A stretch of DNA of 64,000 bases from Bacteroides fragilis (GCF_002849695.1 NZ_CP018937.1:4588001-4652000), one strand, 5' to 3'. Counted from the first letter of the stretch, positions 25,907 through 34,768 are shown. The notes: generated from the letters alone by a model not told the origin. Program-made: numbers and translations.

Positions 25907-26082
25907 GATGGAGTAAGCATTTGCTCCGGATGGAGTAACCTTTCGGGGGAAATGCAGGTTGCATTTCGTCCGGAAGCCTGCTCTTCGGAGTGAGAAAGCC
26001 CGGCTCTTCACCCCGCTCAGACCGTTGCTAAGTGAAGTGAAGAGCCGGGCTTTCATCCGGCTTCTCTCCGAAAGAGAAATTT
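25907..26082. repeat. Degenerate 22-bp-period hairpin array
   Basis: GATGGAGTAA occurs at 25907 and 25929, exactly 22 bp apart. If the region is cut every 22 bp, most units fold alone: GGAGTAA/TTGCTCC in unit 1, GAAATGCA/TGCATTTC around 25949-25967, CTC-TTCG-GAG at 25981-25990, and TTCTCT/AGAGAA near 26062. Units 5 and 7 form a long inverted repeat (see 25994-26054). It occupies the gap between the ends of the EamA promoter region and the DEAD-box gene. No ORF is credible here. Confidence 0.55.
25994..26054. repeat. 18-bp perfect inverted repeat
   Basis: GAAAGCCCGGCTCTTCAC (25994-26011) is the exact reverse complement of 26037-26054, with a 25-bp spacer. Partial complementarity extends outward (CTTCGGAG against CTCCGAA). 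No T-run follows, so it is a poor intrinsic terminator although it lies about 110 bp after the helicase stop. Confidence 0.9.
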
Positions 26083-26163
26083 TATAAGAAAGGGAAGTAA
26101 GCAGGGAACGGCTAATCAAGTCTTTTTGAAAGTTGACAGGCCGTTCTTCCTATCTTTTTGTCC

Positions 26164-28074
26164 TTAGCTCTTCTTGGGTTTTCTTCTTGCCCATCCCTCT
26201 TCGCTGAAGTCGGGTTCGGCATCTTTAAAGAACTGCTTCCATTCATCTTTACCTTTGGGACCACGTGCTGCGGAATATCCGCGTTCCTCGCGGCTGGGCT
26301 TTTGGGCTTTCCGGGTGTCCGCCTGTTTTCCGTCTTTACCGGCTCTACCTTTATCCTTGCGGTCGGCCGATGCGGCTGTATTTCTTCCTTTGCCGCCCTT
26401 GTCACTGCCTTCATTCCGTTTTCCGCGTCCTCTGCGTTCCGTAGGTGCTTCTTCTCCGGCAACCTCTACCGTAACCTTGCGTCCGTTCCAGTTTGTCCGG
26501 TTCAATGCTTTTACTACGTTCTGCGCTTGTTTCTCTTCTACTTCGAAGAACGAGAAGTTCTTCATCAGGTCGATACGTCCCAGTTCCACTCTTCCACGGG
26601 TGTTATTGTTGAGCAGGGTAATCAGTTCATGGGGGAAGAAGTTATCCATCTTACCCAGGTTGATGAAAAGTCGGGTGAAGCCCGGTTCAGCCTGGCGGCC
26701 ACTCTTGCCGTCACGGCTTTTTACGGCACGTTCGCTGCGGCTGTCTGTCGGCACCTCTATTTCTTCACGATTGCGATAATAATCCACGAACCGGTTGAAC
26801 TCGTGCGATACCATGCGCTTGATAAGGTCCTCCTTGCTCAGCCATTCCAGTTTACGATAAATTTCGGGCATGAAGTCGTTAATGTCTTCCTCGTTTACCT
26901 TTACTTTTTCAAGGTCATCGATCACTTTAAGAAGCTGTTTCTCGCAAATCTGTTTGCCGGTAGGCATTTCGCCGGCAATGAACTTCTTGCCGATGATACG
27001 CTCTATTTCGCGCATTTTTCCCTTTTCACGCAGGTTGATAATCGCAATCGATGTACCTGTCTTACCGGCACGTCCGGTACGTCCGCTGCGGTGTGTGTAG
27101 CTTTCCGTATCATCCGGCAACCCGTAGTTGATGACGTGTGTCAGGTCGTCTACGTCCAGTCCGCGTGCGGCAACGTCTGTGGCTACCAGTATCTGGAGGT
27201 TGCGAATACGGAACTTCTGCATCACCGTGTCACGCTGTGCCTGCGAAAGTTCTCCGTGCAGTGAATCAGCGTTATAGCCTTCCTGCATCAGTTTATCGGC
27301 AATCTCCTGGGTCTCTTTACGGGTACGGCAGAAGACAATACCGTAAATCTGCGGATAATAGTCTACGATGCGTTTCAGTGCAGCATATTTATCTTTTGCG
27401 TGTACGGTATATACCACATGCTTCACATTGCTCGTACTTTCGTTTTTGCGTCCGATGGTAATCTCTTTTGCATCGTGAAGGTAGTTCTTCGAAATACGGG
27501 CTATTTCGGGGCTCATCGTAGCCGAGAAAAGCAGTGTGTTGCGTTCCTGCGGAACATCGGCCAGGATAGCGTTTATGCTCTCTGTAAAGCCCATGTTAAG
27601 CATTTCGTCCGCTTCGTCCATTACCACGTTGGTGACAGTGGCAAGCGATACTGTTTTGCGTTCCATCAGGTCGAGCAGACGTCCCGGTGTGGCAACAATG
27701 ATGTGCACACCCCGTTTCAGGCTGCGTATTTGGCTGTCGATGGACGAACCACCGTATACGGGCAATACTTTCAGCCCGTCAATGTATTTGGAGTAATCGT
27801 TCAGATCGCCCGCTATCTGGAGGCAAAGCTCACGTGTAGGGCATAGAACGAGTGATTGGGGGATTCTGTTTTTTACGTTAATTTTTTGGATGAGGGGCAA
27901 GCCAAACGCTGCGGTCTTACCCGTTCCTGTCTGTGCAAGAGCTACTACATCATTGTTCTCTCCTAAAAGGTATGGAATCACTTCCTCCTGTACCGGCATG
28001 GGATTCTCGTATCCCATCTCTTCAATAGCTTTACGTATCTCCGGAGAAACGCCAAGCTCTTCAAATGTCTTCAT
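26164..28074 (-). CDS. DEAD-box RNA helicase (DeaD/DbpA-like)
   Basis: This is an ATP-dependent RNA helicase of 636 residues. The motifs in order are the Q motif near MGYENPMPVQ, Walker A AQTGTGKTAA, PTRELCLQI, DEAD (VMDEADEML), SAT (LFSATMSPEIA) and HRSGRTGRAGKTG. A DbpA-like RNA-binding domain follows (HELITLLNNNTRGRVELG). The last 110 residues form a Lys/Arg/Gly-rich disordered tail. It likely serves ribosome assembly and RNA decay, with cold-shock relevance as in DeaD. The longer frame to 28107 overlaps its own -7 box, so MKTFEELG is the start. Confidence 0.93.
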   Translation of the reverse strand: MKTFEELGVSPEIRKAIEEMGYENPMPVQEEVIPYLLGENNDVVALAQTGTGKTAAFGLPLIQKINVKNRIPQSLVLCPTRELCLQIAGDLNDYSKYIDGLKVLPVYGGSSIDSQIRSLKRGVHIIVATPGRLLDLMERKTVSLATVTNVVMDEADEMLNMGFTESINAILADVPQERNTLLFSATMSPEIARISKNYLHDAKEITIGRKNESTSNVKHVVYTVHAKDKYAALKRIVDYYPQIYGIVFCRTRKETQEIADKLMQEGYNADSLHGELSQAQRDTVMQKFRIRNLQILVATDVAARGLDVDDLTHVINYGLPDDTESYTHRSGRTGRAGKTGTSIAIINLREKGKMREIERIIGKKFIAGEMPTGKQICEKQLLKVIDDLEKVKVNEEDINDFMPEIYRKLEWLSKEDLIKRMVSHEFNRFVDYYRNREEIEVPTDSRSERAVKSRDGKSGRQAEPGFTRLFINLGKMDNFFPHELITLLNNNTRGRVELGRIDLMKNFSFFEVEEKQAQNVVKALNRTNWNGRKVTVEVAGEEAPTERRGRGKRNEGSDKGGKGRNTAASADRKDKGRAGKDGKQADTRKAQKPSREERGYSAARGPKGKDEWKQFFKDAEPDFSEEGWARRKPKKS

Positions 28075-28104
28075 TAAATCTCTGTATATCTTTATATTCG
28101 GGTG

Positions 28105-28112
28105 CAAAGATA
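28105..28112 (-). promoter_or_regulatory. -7 box for DEAD-box helicase
   Basis: TATCTTTG on the minus strand, 31 bp before the ATG at 28074. Confidence 0.6.
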
Positions 28113-28168
28113 CGGATTAATTGTGAATTACGAATGATAACAATAAATAATGATGGACAAAAAATGCG

Positions 28169-29224
28169 TTATTCCAGCAAGATGTTGCGTAGTCTGTGTG
28201 TGTCCTCGGGCTGCAGACCGATTGCTTTCTGCAGATAAGTGGATACATCACCGTATTTGCGCTCTATCTCGTCTTTGGCTGCATTAAGGAAATCTTCTTT
28301 TGCCGAGAAAAGAGTGGTAATGGCCTCCTGCGAGTTGGCGGGCAGGTTATAAGCGTACTTGGACGCTTTGGGGATATTAAAGTAATCGTTGCTCAGACGG
28401 TAATCTTCCATAATGATATCCGCATTAACATCTAAAGCAGCCAGTATCAGGGCAGATACGATGCCGGTCCGTCCTTTTCCCGACGAGCAGTGAATCACTA
28501 CCGGATAGCTGTTTTTGTCGAGCAGGATATCGAATATTTCCTTGTATTCCTTCTGGTATTTTACCACCAGTTCGCGGTTCATCCCTTCCACCATGTGGTA
28601 AATGGTATCCGTCTTGATCTTCTCTTGTTGTATGCCGTGCAGGATATGTTCCATATCACCCGTACTGATAGGGATATGCACCACATTGAATCCTTTTTGC
28701 AAAGGAGGCGTATTATGGAGTTCGCTTTCGGAGCGCAGGTCCAGAATGGTTTTGATGCCCAGATTCTGTAGTTTTCTGAAGGCAAAGCAATTCAGGCTGT
28801 CTATCTGTGCCGAACGGTAGAGCTTGCCCCAGCGTACGTGCTTTCCTGTAGCGGATTTGTATCCTCCCAAGTCGCGGAAGTTCTGTATGCCGGGCATATT
28901 TACATTGCGGGGAGCCACTTTTACACGGTATTTGTCATTGAATACCATTGTATAATAGGAGCGTTTGGAAGGATCGTTGGTCACAATCGTTATCCGTGCG
29001 TCAGAGATGTTAGCCATGGCGACGGGATTGTCTTCGGGTATGAACTCCGGATTGTCGGATGCATATACTTTCACCTGCCCCTTGATGAGAGGGGTTGTTT
29101 CCCATTTAAGAATACAGTTTCCTATATTATTCTCTTCGCAAACCACCGAAATGTTAGGAGACATATCTGTGCACGAAGGCAGAATAAGTAAAATAGTTAG
29201 TAAATTGAACAGGTTTTTGTACAT
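28169..29224 (-). CDS. Tyrosine phosphatase family lipoprotein
   Basis: This protein of 351 residues has a lipoprotein signal (ILLILPSC), an N-terminal beta-sandwich of about 100 residues, then a Y_phosphatase3-type domain. The catalytic loop is HCSSGKGRTG with nucleophile Cys246, and FRDLGGYKSATGKHVRWGKLYRSA is the typical domain start. Members act as protein-tyrosine, lipid or sugar phosphatases. Being an exported lipoprotein, this one should act in the periplasm or at the surface. It is monocistronic with its own -7 box. Confidence 0.85.
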   Translation of the reverse strand: MYKNLFNLLTILLILPSCTDMSPNISVVCEENNIGNCILKWETTPLIKGQVKVYASDNPEFIPEDNPVAMANISDARITIVTNDPSKRSYYTMVFNDKYRVKVAPRNVNMPGIQNFRDLGGYKSATGKHVRWGKLYRSAQIDSLNCFAFRKLQNLGIKTILDLRSESELHNTPPLQKGFNVVHIPISTGDMEHILHGIQQEKIKTDTIYHMVEGMNRELVVKYQKEYKEIFDILLDKNSYPVVIHCSSGKGRTGIVSALILAALDVNADIIMEDYRLSNDYFNIPKASKYAYNLPANSQEAITTLFSAKEDFLNAAKDEIERKYGDVSTYLQKAIGLQPEDTHRLRNILLE

Positions 29225-29253
29225 AGTTCGTATTTGTCTGAGAGCACTATTTG

Positions 29254-29261
29254 CAAAGATA
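29254..29261 (-). promoter_or_regulatory. -7 box for phosphatase gene
   Basis: TATCTTTG on the minus strand, 30 bp before the ATG at 29224. Confidence 0.6.
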
Positions 29262-29314
29262 TGGATTCTTGTTACATGGTATAATTACTTTGCTATAATT
29301 AGACAACGTTAATA

Positions 29315-29396
29315 GTAATTAGCTACGGGCTACACGCTACGGGTAATTATGCCGGATGATGCACATTTACTTGTTGCTTGTAGCTCGTAACTGACA
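29315..29396. repeat. GCTACGGG direct repeat with flanking GTAATTA
   Basis: GTAATTA at 29315 and 29343 and GCTACGGG at 29322 and 29336 give an imperfect tandem duplication. A related GTAGCTCGTAA follows at 29379. It lies in the gap downstream of the PfkB gene. Such TAGC/CTAC-rich intergenic repeats recur in Bacteroides, but I cannot name the family. Confidence 0.45.
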
Positions 29397-29400
29397 AGCA

Positions 29401-30321
29401 TTAACGGTAGTTTGCCGCAAACTCCTCCGATACGGAGTTGCTGAAACTCTTGCAGACTTCTGCGGAGAAATCCTGACCGCATTGTATCACCTTATCCCAG
29501 GTCTCCTCACTCAGGTTTTGCAAGTCGCGGTAACGGACATCATATTTTAACATGCCGTAGATCAGGCCGGCATTGAAGTTGTCTCCTGCACCGATGGTAC
29601 TGACTGCTTGCAACGGGGTGACAGGATACTCTTTCGATATTGTGTTGGTACGCAGCGAGATTTTCTCCGCTCCGGCTGTACAAAGGAATAGCGGACAATA
29701 GAACTTGATTTTGTCCTTGTAGATCTTCTCTGCGTCTTTGATTCCGTACATGTAATAGAAGTCTTCCAGAGATCCCCTTACGATGTCGGCATATTCCAGA
29801 TTCTCGATAATGGTTGGAGCTAACTTCATAGCCTCGTTCTTATGTGAAGAACGGAAATTGGGATCATAATATACAATCGCTTTTTTCTCTCTCGCTATGT
29901 CCAGCAGTTCCAGAATCTTGTCGCGTAAAACCGGATTCAGGGCATAGTATGAACCGATGACAATGATATCATCTTCGTTGATGGGAGGGAACAAAACGTC
30001 CAGCCGCTGTTTGGGATAGTCTTTATAGAAGATGTATTCCGCGTCGCTGTGTTCGTTCAGGAAAGCCAGGGATACGGGCGATTTGCCATCCGGGAACACA
30101 TTGACGTGATCCGTCGGGATATGATTGTCACGCATGAATTGCAAGATGATGTTTCCAACATGGTCGTTGCCCGTTTCGCTGATGAAACATACATTGACTC
30201 CCATGCGTCCTAAAGAAACGATGCCGTTGAAAACAGAGCCTCCGGGAACGGCTGCCGAAGGCTGGTCGTTCCGGAAGATGATATCGAGTATAGTCTCTCC
30301 GATGCCGATTACTTTACGCAT
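29401..30321 (-). CDS. PfkB family carbohydrate kinase
   Basis: A ribokinase/fructokinase-fold sugar kinase of 306 residues. The N-terminal GETILDIIF and PGGSVFNGIVSLGRMG form the sugar site. The C-terminal STIGAGDNFNAGLIYGM supplies the anion hole and catalytic Asp. Fructokinase is the most likely activity from overall pattern, but the substrate is not certain. Its start overlaps the SIS gene end by 13 bp, so it is the last gene of a three-gene operon (LOG, SIS, PfkB). That context could mean phosphorylation and isomerisation of an unusual sugar. Confidence 0.88.
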   Translation of the reverse strand: MRKVIGIGETILDIIFRNDQPSAAVPGGSVFNGIVSLGRMGVNVCFISETGNDHVGNIILQFMRDNHIPTDHVNVFPDGKSPVSLAFLNEHSDAEYIFYKDYPKQRLDVLFPPINEDDIIVIGSYYALNPVLRDKILELLDIAREKKAIVYYDPNFRSSHKNEAMKLAPTIIENLEYADIVRGSLEDFYYMYGIKDAEKIYKDKIKFYCPLFLCTAGAEKISLRTNTISKEYPVTPLQAVSTIGAGDNFNAGLIYGMLKYDVRYRDLQNLSEETWDKVIQCGQDFSAEVCKSFSNSVSEEFAANYR

Positions 30322-30914
30322 AGTTTTCTTGATTTTTCACCCAGATAACCACCGTGATGGCGTTTGGAGTATTCTTCGATAGTGAATTCAGTCCTTTTCA
30401 TTGTTTGTACCACGAGGATATCGCCGATGACGGTCATTACCGTAGTCGAGGTAGTAGGGGTCATGCCCAGTGTACAAACCTCGGCAGGGTGCCCTGTACT
30501 CAGGCATACATCTGATTCGCTGGCAAGCGGACTGTCGGGGTTTCCGGTGATAACGATGAATTTAAGGCCCGGATTCAGGTTGTGGGCCAACTGCGTTAAC
30601 TCTACGATTTCACGGGTTTTGCCCGAGTTTGAAATCAACAGCAACAGGTCGTTCTCTTGCAGGATGCCCAGATCGCCATGTTGCGCTTCGCTGGGATGCA
30701 GGAAGACAGAGGGAATACCGGTCGAACAAAACGTAGTGGCGATGTTCATCGCTATTTGTCCGGCTTTACCCATGCCGGAAGTTACAAGTTTGCCTTTTTT
30801 TCTGTGTATTTGTTCCACAATCAACTCAACCGCCTTTTCGTAGGCATTGGTCACGGGAATATTCAGCACGGCTTGTGCTTCCTTTTGCAGGAGTTCTTGA
30901 ATCGATTCAATCAT
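30309..30914 (-). CDS. SIS domain sugar isomerase (KdsD/GutQ-like, no CBS)
   Basis: This is a 201-residue single SIS-domain protein. LVTSGMGKAGQIAMNIATTF, LLISNSGKTREIV and GMTPTTSTTVMTVIGD match arabinose-5-phosphate isomerases, but the tandem CBS domains of E. coli KdsD are absent. The likely reaction is a keto-aldose phosphate isomerisation (Ru5P to A5P for Kdo, or a hexulose phosphate). Its ATG shares a base with the LOG gene stop and its end overlaps the PfkB start, so translation is coupled. Confidence 0.82.
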   Translation of the reverse strand: MIESIQELLQKEAQAVLNIPVTNAYEKAVELIVEQIHRKKGKLVTSGMGKAGQIAMNIATTFCSTGIPSVFLHPSEAQHGDLGILQENDLLLLISNSGKTREIVELTQLAHNLNPGLKFIVITGNPDSPLASESDVCLSTGHPAEVCTLGMTPTTSTTVMTVIGDILVVQTMKRTEFTIEEYSKRHHGGYLGEKSRKLCVK

Positions 30915-31444
30915 TATATCTTAGTTGTTAATTCATTAAATGTGTTTGCTACTTCATAATAGGAGGACAGCGGATGGCGGGCAAATCCTCTTGCCTGTAA
31001 TTCGCTGAGTACGGCAAGCAACGGGCTATAAAAACCATTTGCGTTGTAGAAGATCACTTTCTTCTGGTGATAACCGATGGAAGCGGCTGCCATGACATGA
31101 AATACTTCATCCAGCGTGCCGATACCGCCAGGGAGAGCCACCAATACATCCGACTGTTGCAGGATGATATCCTTGCGGTCACTCAGATTGTGTGTGCGGA
31201 TCATTTCATCGAGATATGTACTCACTTTGCCGTTCTCTTCAAGTTTGGAGGGTACTACACCGATGACACGTCCCCCGCTTTCTTTGACTGCCTTTGCCAC
31301 ACATTCCATGAGTCCGAGGTTGGCACCACCGTAGATAAGTGTCTTGCCGTTTCTTCCCATCCATTCGCCAATCTGATGGGCTGCATCGAAGAATGTCAGG
31401 TCGATGCTGTCGGACGCGGAACAGAAAATTCCTATCTTTTCCAT
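30914..31444 (-). CDS. LOG family protein (TIGR00730)
   Basis: This is a Rossmann-fold protein of 176 residues with the LOG family motif PGGIGTLDEVF and the preceding GGRVIGVVPSKL block. Plant and bacterial LOG enzymes release the free base from nucleoside 5'-monophosphates (cytokinin-activating phosphoribohydrolase). Bacterial homologues are often called lysine decarboxylase-like in error. It heads the LOG-SIS-PfkB operon. No exact TAnnTTTG box was found upstream, although GATATTTG near 31471 is close. Confidence 0.86.
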   Translation of the reverse strand: MEKIGIFCSASDSIDLTFFDAAHQIGEWMGRNGKTLIYGGANLGLMECVAKAVKESGGRVIGVVPSKLEENGKVSTYLDEMIRTHNLSDRKDIILQQSDVLVALPGGIGTLDEVFHVMAAASIGYHQKKVIFYNANGFYSPLLAVLSELQARGFARHPLSSYYEVANTFNELTTKI

Positions 31445-31510
31445 AAGGGTTATTGATGTTATAGCTTACAAATATCTGCAATTTTCTATAAACGACAATA
31501 AGTTTTATTG

Positions 31511-31518
31511 TATTTTTG
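31511..31518 (+). promoter_or_regulatory. -7 box for M16 peptidase
   Basis: TATTTTTG, 28 bp before the ATG at 31546. It overlaps the longer frame starting at 31516. Confidence 0.55.
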
Positions 31519-31545
31519 TATCCTCAACCTAACTTAATAGTAAGA

Positions 31546-32793
31546 ATGAAGCAGTTAAGCACCCGTGCAGAAATGCAATATAATATACATACCCTGTCCA
31601 ACGGTCTTCGCATCATCCATGAGCCTTCGCTTTCAAAGGTGGCTTATTGTGGATTTGCCGTAGATGCCGGCACCCGTGATGAGGCTGAAAACGAACAAGG
31701 GATGGCCCACTTTGTGGAGCACCTGATTTTTAAAGGTACCCGGAAACGGAAGGCATGGCATATCCTGAATCGTATGGAGAATGTAGGAGGCGACCTGAAT
31801 GCATATACCAATAAGGAAGAGACGGTGATCTATTCGGCATTCCTGACCGAACATTTTGGGCGGGCACTGGAATTGCTGGCAGATATTGTTTTTCACTCCA
31901 CTTTTCCGCAGAACGAGATAGAAAAGGAGACGGAAGTGATTATCGACGAGATACAGTCATACGAAGATACTCCTTCGGAGCTTATTTTCGATGACTTTGA
32001 AGATATGATTTTCCGGAATCATCCGTTGGGACGCAACATTCTGGGCAGGCCGGAATTGCTGAAGCAATTCCGAAGCGGGGATGCGGTTGCTTTTACTTCC
32101 CGGTTCTATCAACCTTCCAATATGGTATTCTTTGTTTTGGGCAACTTCAACTTTCAGAAAATAGTCCGCCAGGTGGAGAAACTGTTGGCAGACCTTCCGT
32201 TGATTGGAGTCGATAATCACCGTACTCCGCCTCCCCTTTACGTACCGGAGCATTTGGTTGTCCATAAGGAGACCCATCAGGCGCATGTGATGATTGGCAG
32301 TAGGGGATACAATGCTTATGATGATAAACGTACCGGCTTGTATCTGCTGAATAATATTCTGGGTGGTCCGGGGATGAACAGTCGCCTGAATGTTTCTCTC
32401 CGCGAGCGAAGAGGATTGGTCTACACTGTGGAGTCCAATCTGACATCGTATACGGATACGGGAGCTTTCTGCATCTATTTTGGAACCGATCCTGCGGATG
32501 TGGATACTTGTCTGCGGTTGACTTACAAAGAACTGAAGAGGATGCGGGATGTGAAAATGACCTCTTCGCAGCTGATGGCTGCTAAAAAACAACTGATCGG
32601 GCAGATTGGAGTTGCTTCGGATAATAATGAAAATAATGCGTTGGGGATGGCAAAGACCTTCTTGCATTACCACAAGTATGAATCATCCGAATCTGTTTTC
32701 CGGCGAATCGAAGCATTAACTGCAGAAGGGTTGCTGGAGGTGGCCAATGAGATGTTTGCAGAGGAATATCTTTCTACACTGATCTACAGATAA
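31546..32793 (+). CDS. M16 family zinc metallopeptidase
   Basis: This 415-residue processing-peptidase-like protein has the inverted zinc motif HFVEHLIFKGT (HxxEH) at about residue 60, with a distal glutamate in TEVIIDEIQSYED. GGPGMNSRLNVSLRERRGLVYTV is the conserved M16 C-terminal domain block. No signal peptide is apparent, so a cytoplasmic role in peptide degradation is likely. An alternative start is ATG 31573 (MQYNIH), which matches the usual family N-terminus. I keep 31546 because of promoter spacing. It is monocistronic and no terminator is evident. Confidence 0.9.
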   Translation: MKQLSTRAEMQYNIHTLSNGLRIIHEPSLSKVAYCGFAVDAGTRDEAENEQGMAHFVEHLIFKGTRKRKAWHILNRMENVGGDLNAYTNKEETVIYSAFLTEHFGRALELLADIVFHSTFPQNEIEKETEVIIDEIQSYEDTPSELIFDDFEDMIFRNHPLGRNILGRPELLKQFRSGDAVAFTSRFYQPSNMVFFVLGNFNFQKIVRQVEKLLADLPLIGVDNHRTPPPLYVPEHLVVHKETHQAHVMIGSRGYNAYDDKRTGLYLLNNILGGPGMNSRLNVSLRERRGLVYTVESNLTSYTDTGAFCIYFGTDPADVDTCLRLTYKELKRMRDVKMTSSQLMAAKKQLIGQIGVASDNNENNALGMAKTFLHYHKYESSESVFRRIEALTAEGLLEVANEMFAEEYLSTLIYR

Positions 32794-32961
32794 GAAGAAA
32801 AGGAAGAGGGTGCATCTGAGGATTGACATTACTATTAGACACACAATTAATACTTATATAAATCTTTACGATGCACTCTCTGACCTTGGAATATATAAAC
32901 TAAAAAAACATCATAATCAGGGCTATATCGAATCGCATAGACACCCGTAGTACAGAAAGTG

Positions 32962-33336
32962 CTAAATAAGAATATGCCTGAGCGCAAATACATAGTATTT
33001 GGGTGCAGGCTTAACTCTGTTATGAAGAGTATAAAAAGAAGTGTATTCTTTGAATGTTATTAATTTCTGAGAGTCCGTCTTGGCAGCCGGATGGAGGTTA
33101 TTGCTTTGTTTATACGGGTTGGCCGAATCCGAAACAGCCTTTTTGACCAGTATCCCTTGATTAAAGTCGAATAGGTCGTGTCCTGAGTTATCAAAAGAAG
33201 GTATGTTGTGAGTATGGCTTTTTACGGCAGTAGTGACTGTCACCCCGTTATTGGCGGGTTGTAGAGCACTGCTTTTCTGGATACCGAATACCAAAAATAA
33301 CAGGCATAGCATTAATAGTTTGATGTATGCTGCCAT
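32962..33336 (-). CDS. Small secreted protein of unknown function
   Basis: This 124-residue protein starts at MAAYIKLLML and has a clear signal peptide with possible cleavage after SSALQ. The mature part is polar, His/Asn-rich and low in hydrophobics, and ends with YYVFALRHILI. I do not recognise a family. A -7 box (TACATTTG, 33346-33353) places transcription after the alternative ATG at 33348. That consistency and the signal peptide argue for a real gene despite its isolation. The 168 bp downstream of M16 and this gene's 3' end hold nothing else. Confidence 0.55.
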   Translation of the reverse strand: MAAYIKLLMLCLLFLVFGIQKSSALQPANNGVTVTTAVKSHTHNIPSFDNSGHDLFDFNQGILVKKAVSDSANPYKQSNNLHPAAKTDSQKLITFKEYTSFYTLHNRVKPAPKYYVFALRHILI

Positions 33337-33345
33337 AATTGGCGG

Positions 33346-33353
33346 CAAATGTA
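33346..33353 (-). promoter_or_regulatory. -7 box for small secreted protein
   Basis: TACATTTG on the minus strand, 10 bp before the ATG at 33336, giving a very short leader. Confidence 0.45.
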
Positions 33354-33500
33354 TGGATTAATACGGATGTTTCTTCGGGTGGCTTTGCTTTTTCTCGGGT
33401 TATTAATCATTTTTAATAATAGAAGATTGAACCGTCCAAAGGAGCTGACCGACAGTGGGGCCATTAGTCACCTTGGATGGTTCAGTCTGCGGAGTTTGAT

Positions 33501-34658
33501 TTATACTTTTAGTTTAATCTTAGCTTTGACCAGTAATCCTGTGATACCGACAATAATCAGTGAGAATATGGCCGATTTCATTAATCCCGGTATGCCGCTG
33601 CCCAATGCGGTGGGGTAGTGTAATCCAAGTAGTTGTTGCATTGCATACCAGATATATGGAATGATATAGCAGGTAAGGGTTGCGGTTCCTGCCGGTTTGA
33701 TAATATCGAACCAGCAGGTTTTGCCTTTTATGTCAGTCAGCCAATAGAAGAAGCCGAATGACGGGAAGAAAGCTGCCGTGCAGAAGAAGAACCAGCTTGG
33801 AGTGGCTTGTATCTTTGAGATAATCCAGAAAGGATGTGAGGCAAAGCCGGCTGCCAGCATAAGGAGGCCCAGACCGCATAATATCCCTATAAACTTTCCG
33901 GGGCGCTCGGGGCTGGCATATTTTTGCATCAATAGTGAAGTTAGCATGCCCGATATCCCGAATGCGTGTAATGTCATATCACTTGGTATGAATGGAAGCG
34001 GCAGGACGTCTGCATGATTCAGCAATGCCAGAATGATAAACAGTACCCAGACGAAAAGGTTGCGTACCAGGCTTTCCCGGGTAAATAAATATACAGAGGC
34101 ACAGATTACATAGGTCCAGCCAATAAGGCCCAGAATTCCCCACCATTTCTGCTGGAAAGGTGCTCCATGAAATCCTTTGTAGAGGATCAGGAAAGTCAAC
34201 AGTAAAATACCTGCTGTCTTCATTCCCGTATAGAGATATTTCTTTCGGGTGGTTATCGGTTTAGGGTATACTCCCCAGATCAGGAAGAAGCCAATCACCA
34301 TAATGATAGAGAACCAAGGATGGGAAAGTCCTGCCACTCCTCCGCTGTTTACAGAGAAGAGTCCCATAACAACCAGTGCCACGGTTCGCCAGAAAATATG
34401 CATAATCACTTGGAGCAATGAATCGCCCTTTTGGTATCGGTTTTGTACCGCAAACGAAATAGACATGCCCATGCAGAACAGGAAAGCCGGGAAAATAGTA
34501 TCGGAGAAGCCTAACATGTCTTCTGTCATTGCTGCGTGTCCAAGCCAATGGGGGATGTTTCTGAGTCCGGGAATATCATTCACAAAAAGCATAAGGAACA
34601 TGGTGAGTGCACGGAATACATCGACCGCAGCGACTCGTTGGGGGGATGAGGTTTTCAT
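33501..34658 (-). CDS. DUF5009 / HGSNAT-like acyltransferase membrane protein
   Basis: This is a polytopic membrane protein of 385 residues with about ten hydrophobic helices. The N-terminus (RVAAVDVFRALTMFLMLFVND) is characteristic of DUF5009, related to heparan-alpha-glucosaminide N-acetyltransferase, which moves acetyl groups across a membrane to terminal glucosamine. Human HGSNAT uses a membrane histidine; I could not align it with confidence here. A role in acetylating host or bacterial glycans is inference. It has its own -7 box and is divergent from the GNAT gene. Confidence 0.7.
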   Translation of the reverse strand: MKTSSPQRVAAVDVFRALTMFLMLFVNDIPGLRNIPHWLGHAAMTEDMLGFSDTIFPAFLFCMGMSISFAVQNRYQKGDSLLQVIMHIFWRTVALVVMGLFSVNSGGVAGLSHPWFSIIMVIGFFLIWGVYPKPITTRKKYLYTGMKTAGILLLTFLILYKGFHGAPFQQKWWGILGLIGWTYVICASVYLFTRESLVRNLFVWVLFIILALLNHADVLPLPFIPSDMTLHAFGISGMLTSLLMQKYASPERPGKFIGILCGLGLLMLAAGFASHPFWIISKIQATPSWFFFCTAAFFPSFGFFYWLTDIKGKTCWFDIIKPAGTATLTCYIIPYIWYAMQQLLGLHYPTALGSGIPGLMKSAIFSLIIVGITGLLVKAKIKLKV

Positions 34659-34689
34659 AATGTGTTAAATTAATCAGGGGTTATGCTCA

Positions 34690-34697
34690 CAAAGATA
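34690..34697 (-). promoter_or_regulatory. -7 box for DUF5009 gene
   Basis: TATCTTTG on the minus strand, 32 bp before the ATG at 34658. Confidence 0.6.
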
Positions 34698-34741
34698 GCG
34701 TAAAAATGTTTAAAGTCTGCTGTCTTCCGGCTTATTCCGCT

Positions 34742-34749
34742 TATCTTTG
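34742..34749 (+). promoter_or_regulatory. -7 box for GNAT gene
   Basis: TATCTTTG, 19 bp before the ATG at 34769. Confidence 0.6.
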
Positions 34750-34768
34750 CCTGAAAACCTAAAAAATT

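Noticed and set aside
26158..27264. 368-codon open frame on the plus strand inside the DEAD-box helicase gene
   Set aside because: It is antisense to a well-conserved gene, has a Cys/Phe/Leu-rich low-complexity translation from the reverse of the Lys/Gly-rich tail, and has no promoter.
33349..33618. 89-codon plus-strand frame overlapping the DUF5009 3' end
   Set aside because: The C-terminal half is antisense to DUF5009 coding sequence, no promoter is visible, and the hydrophobic start is short.
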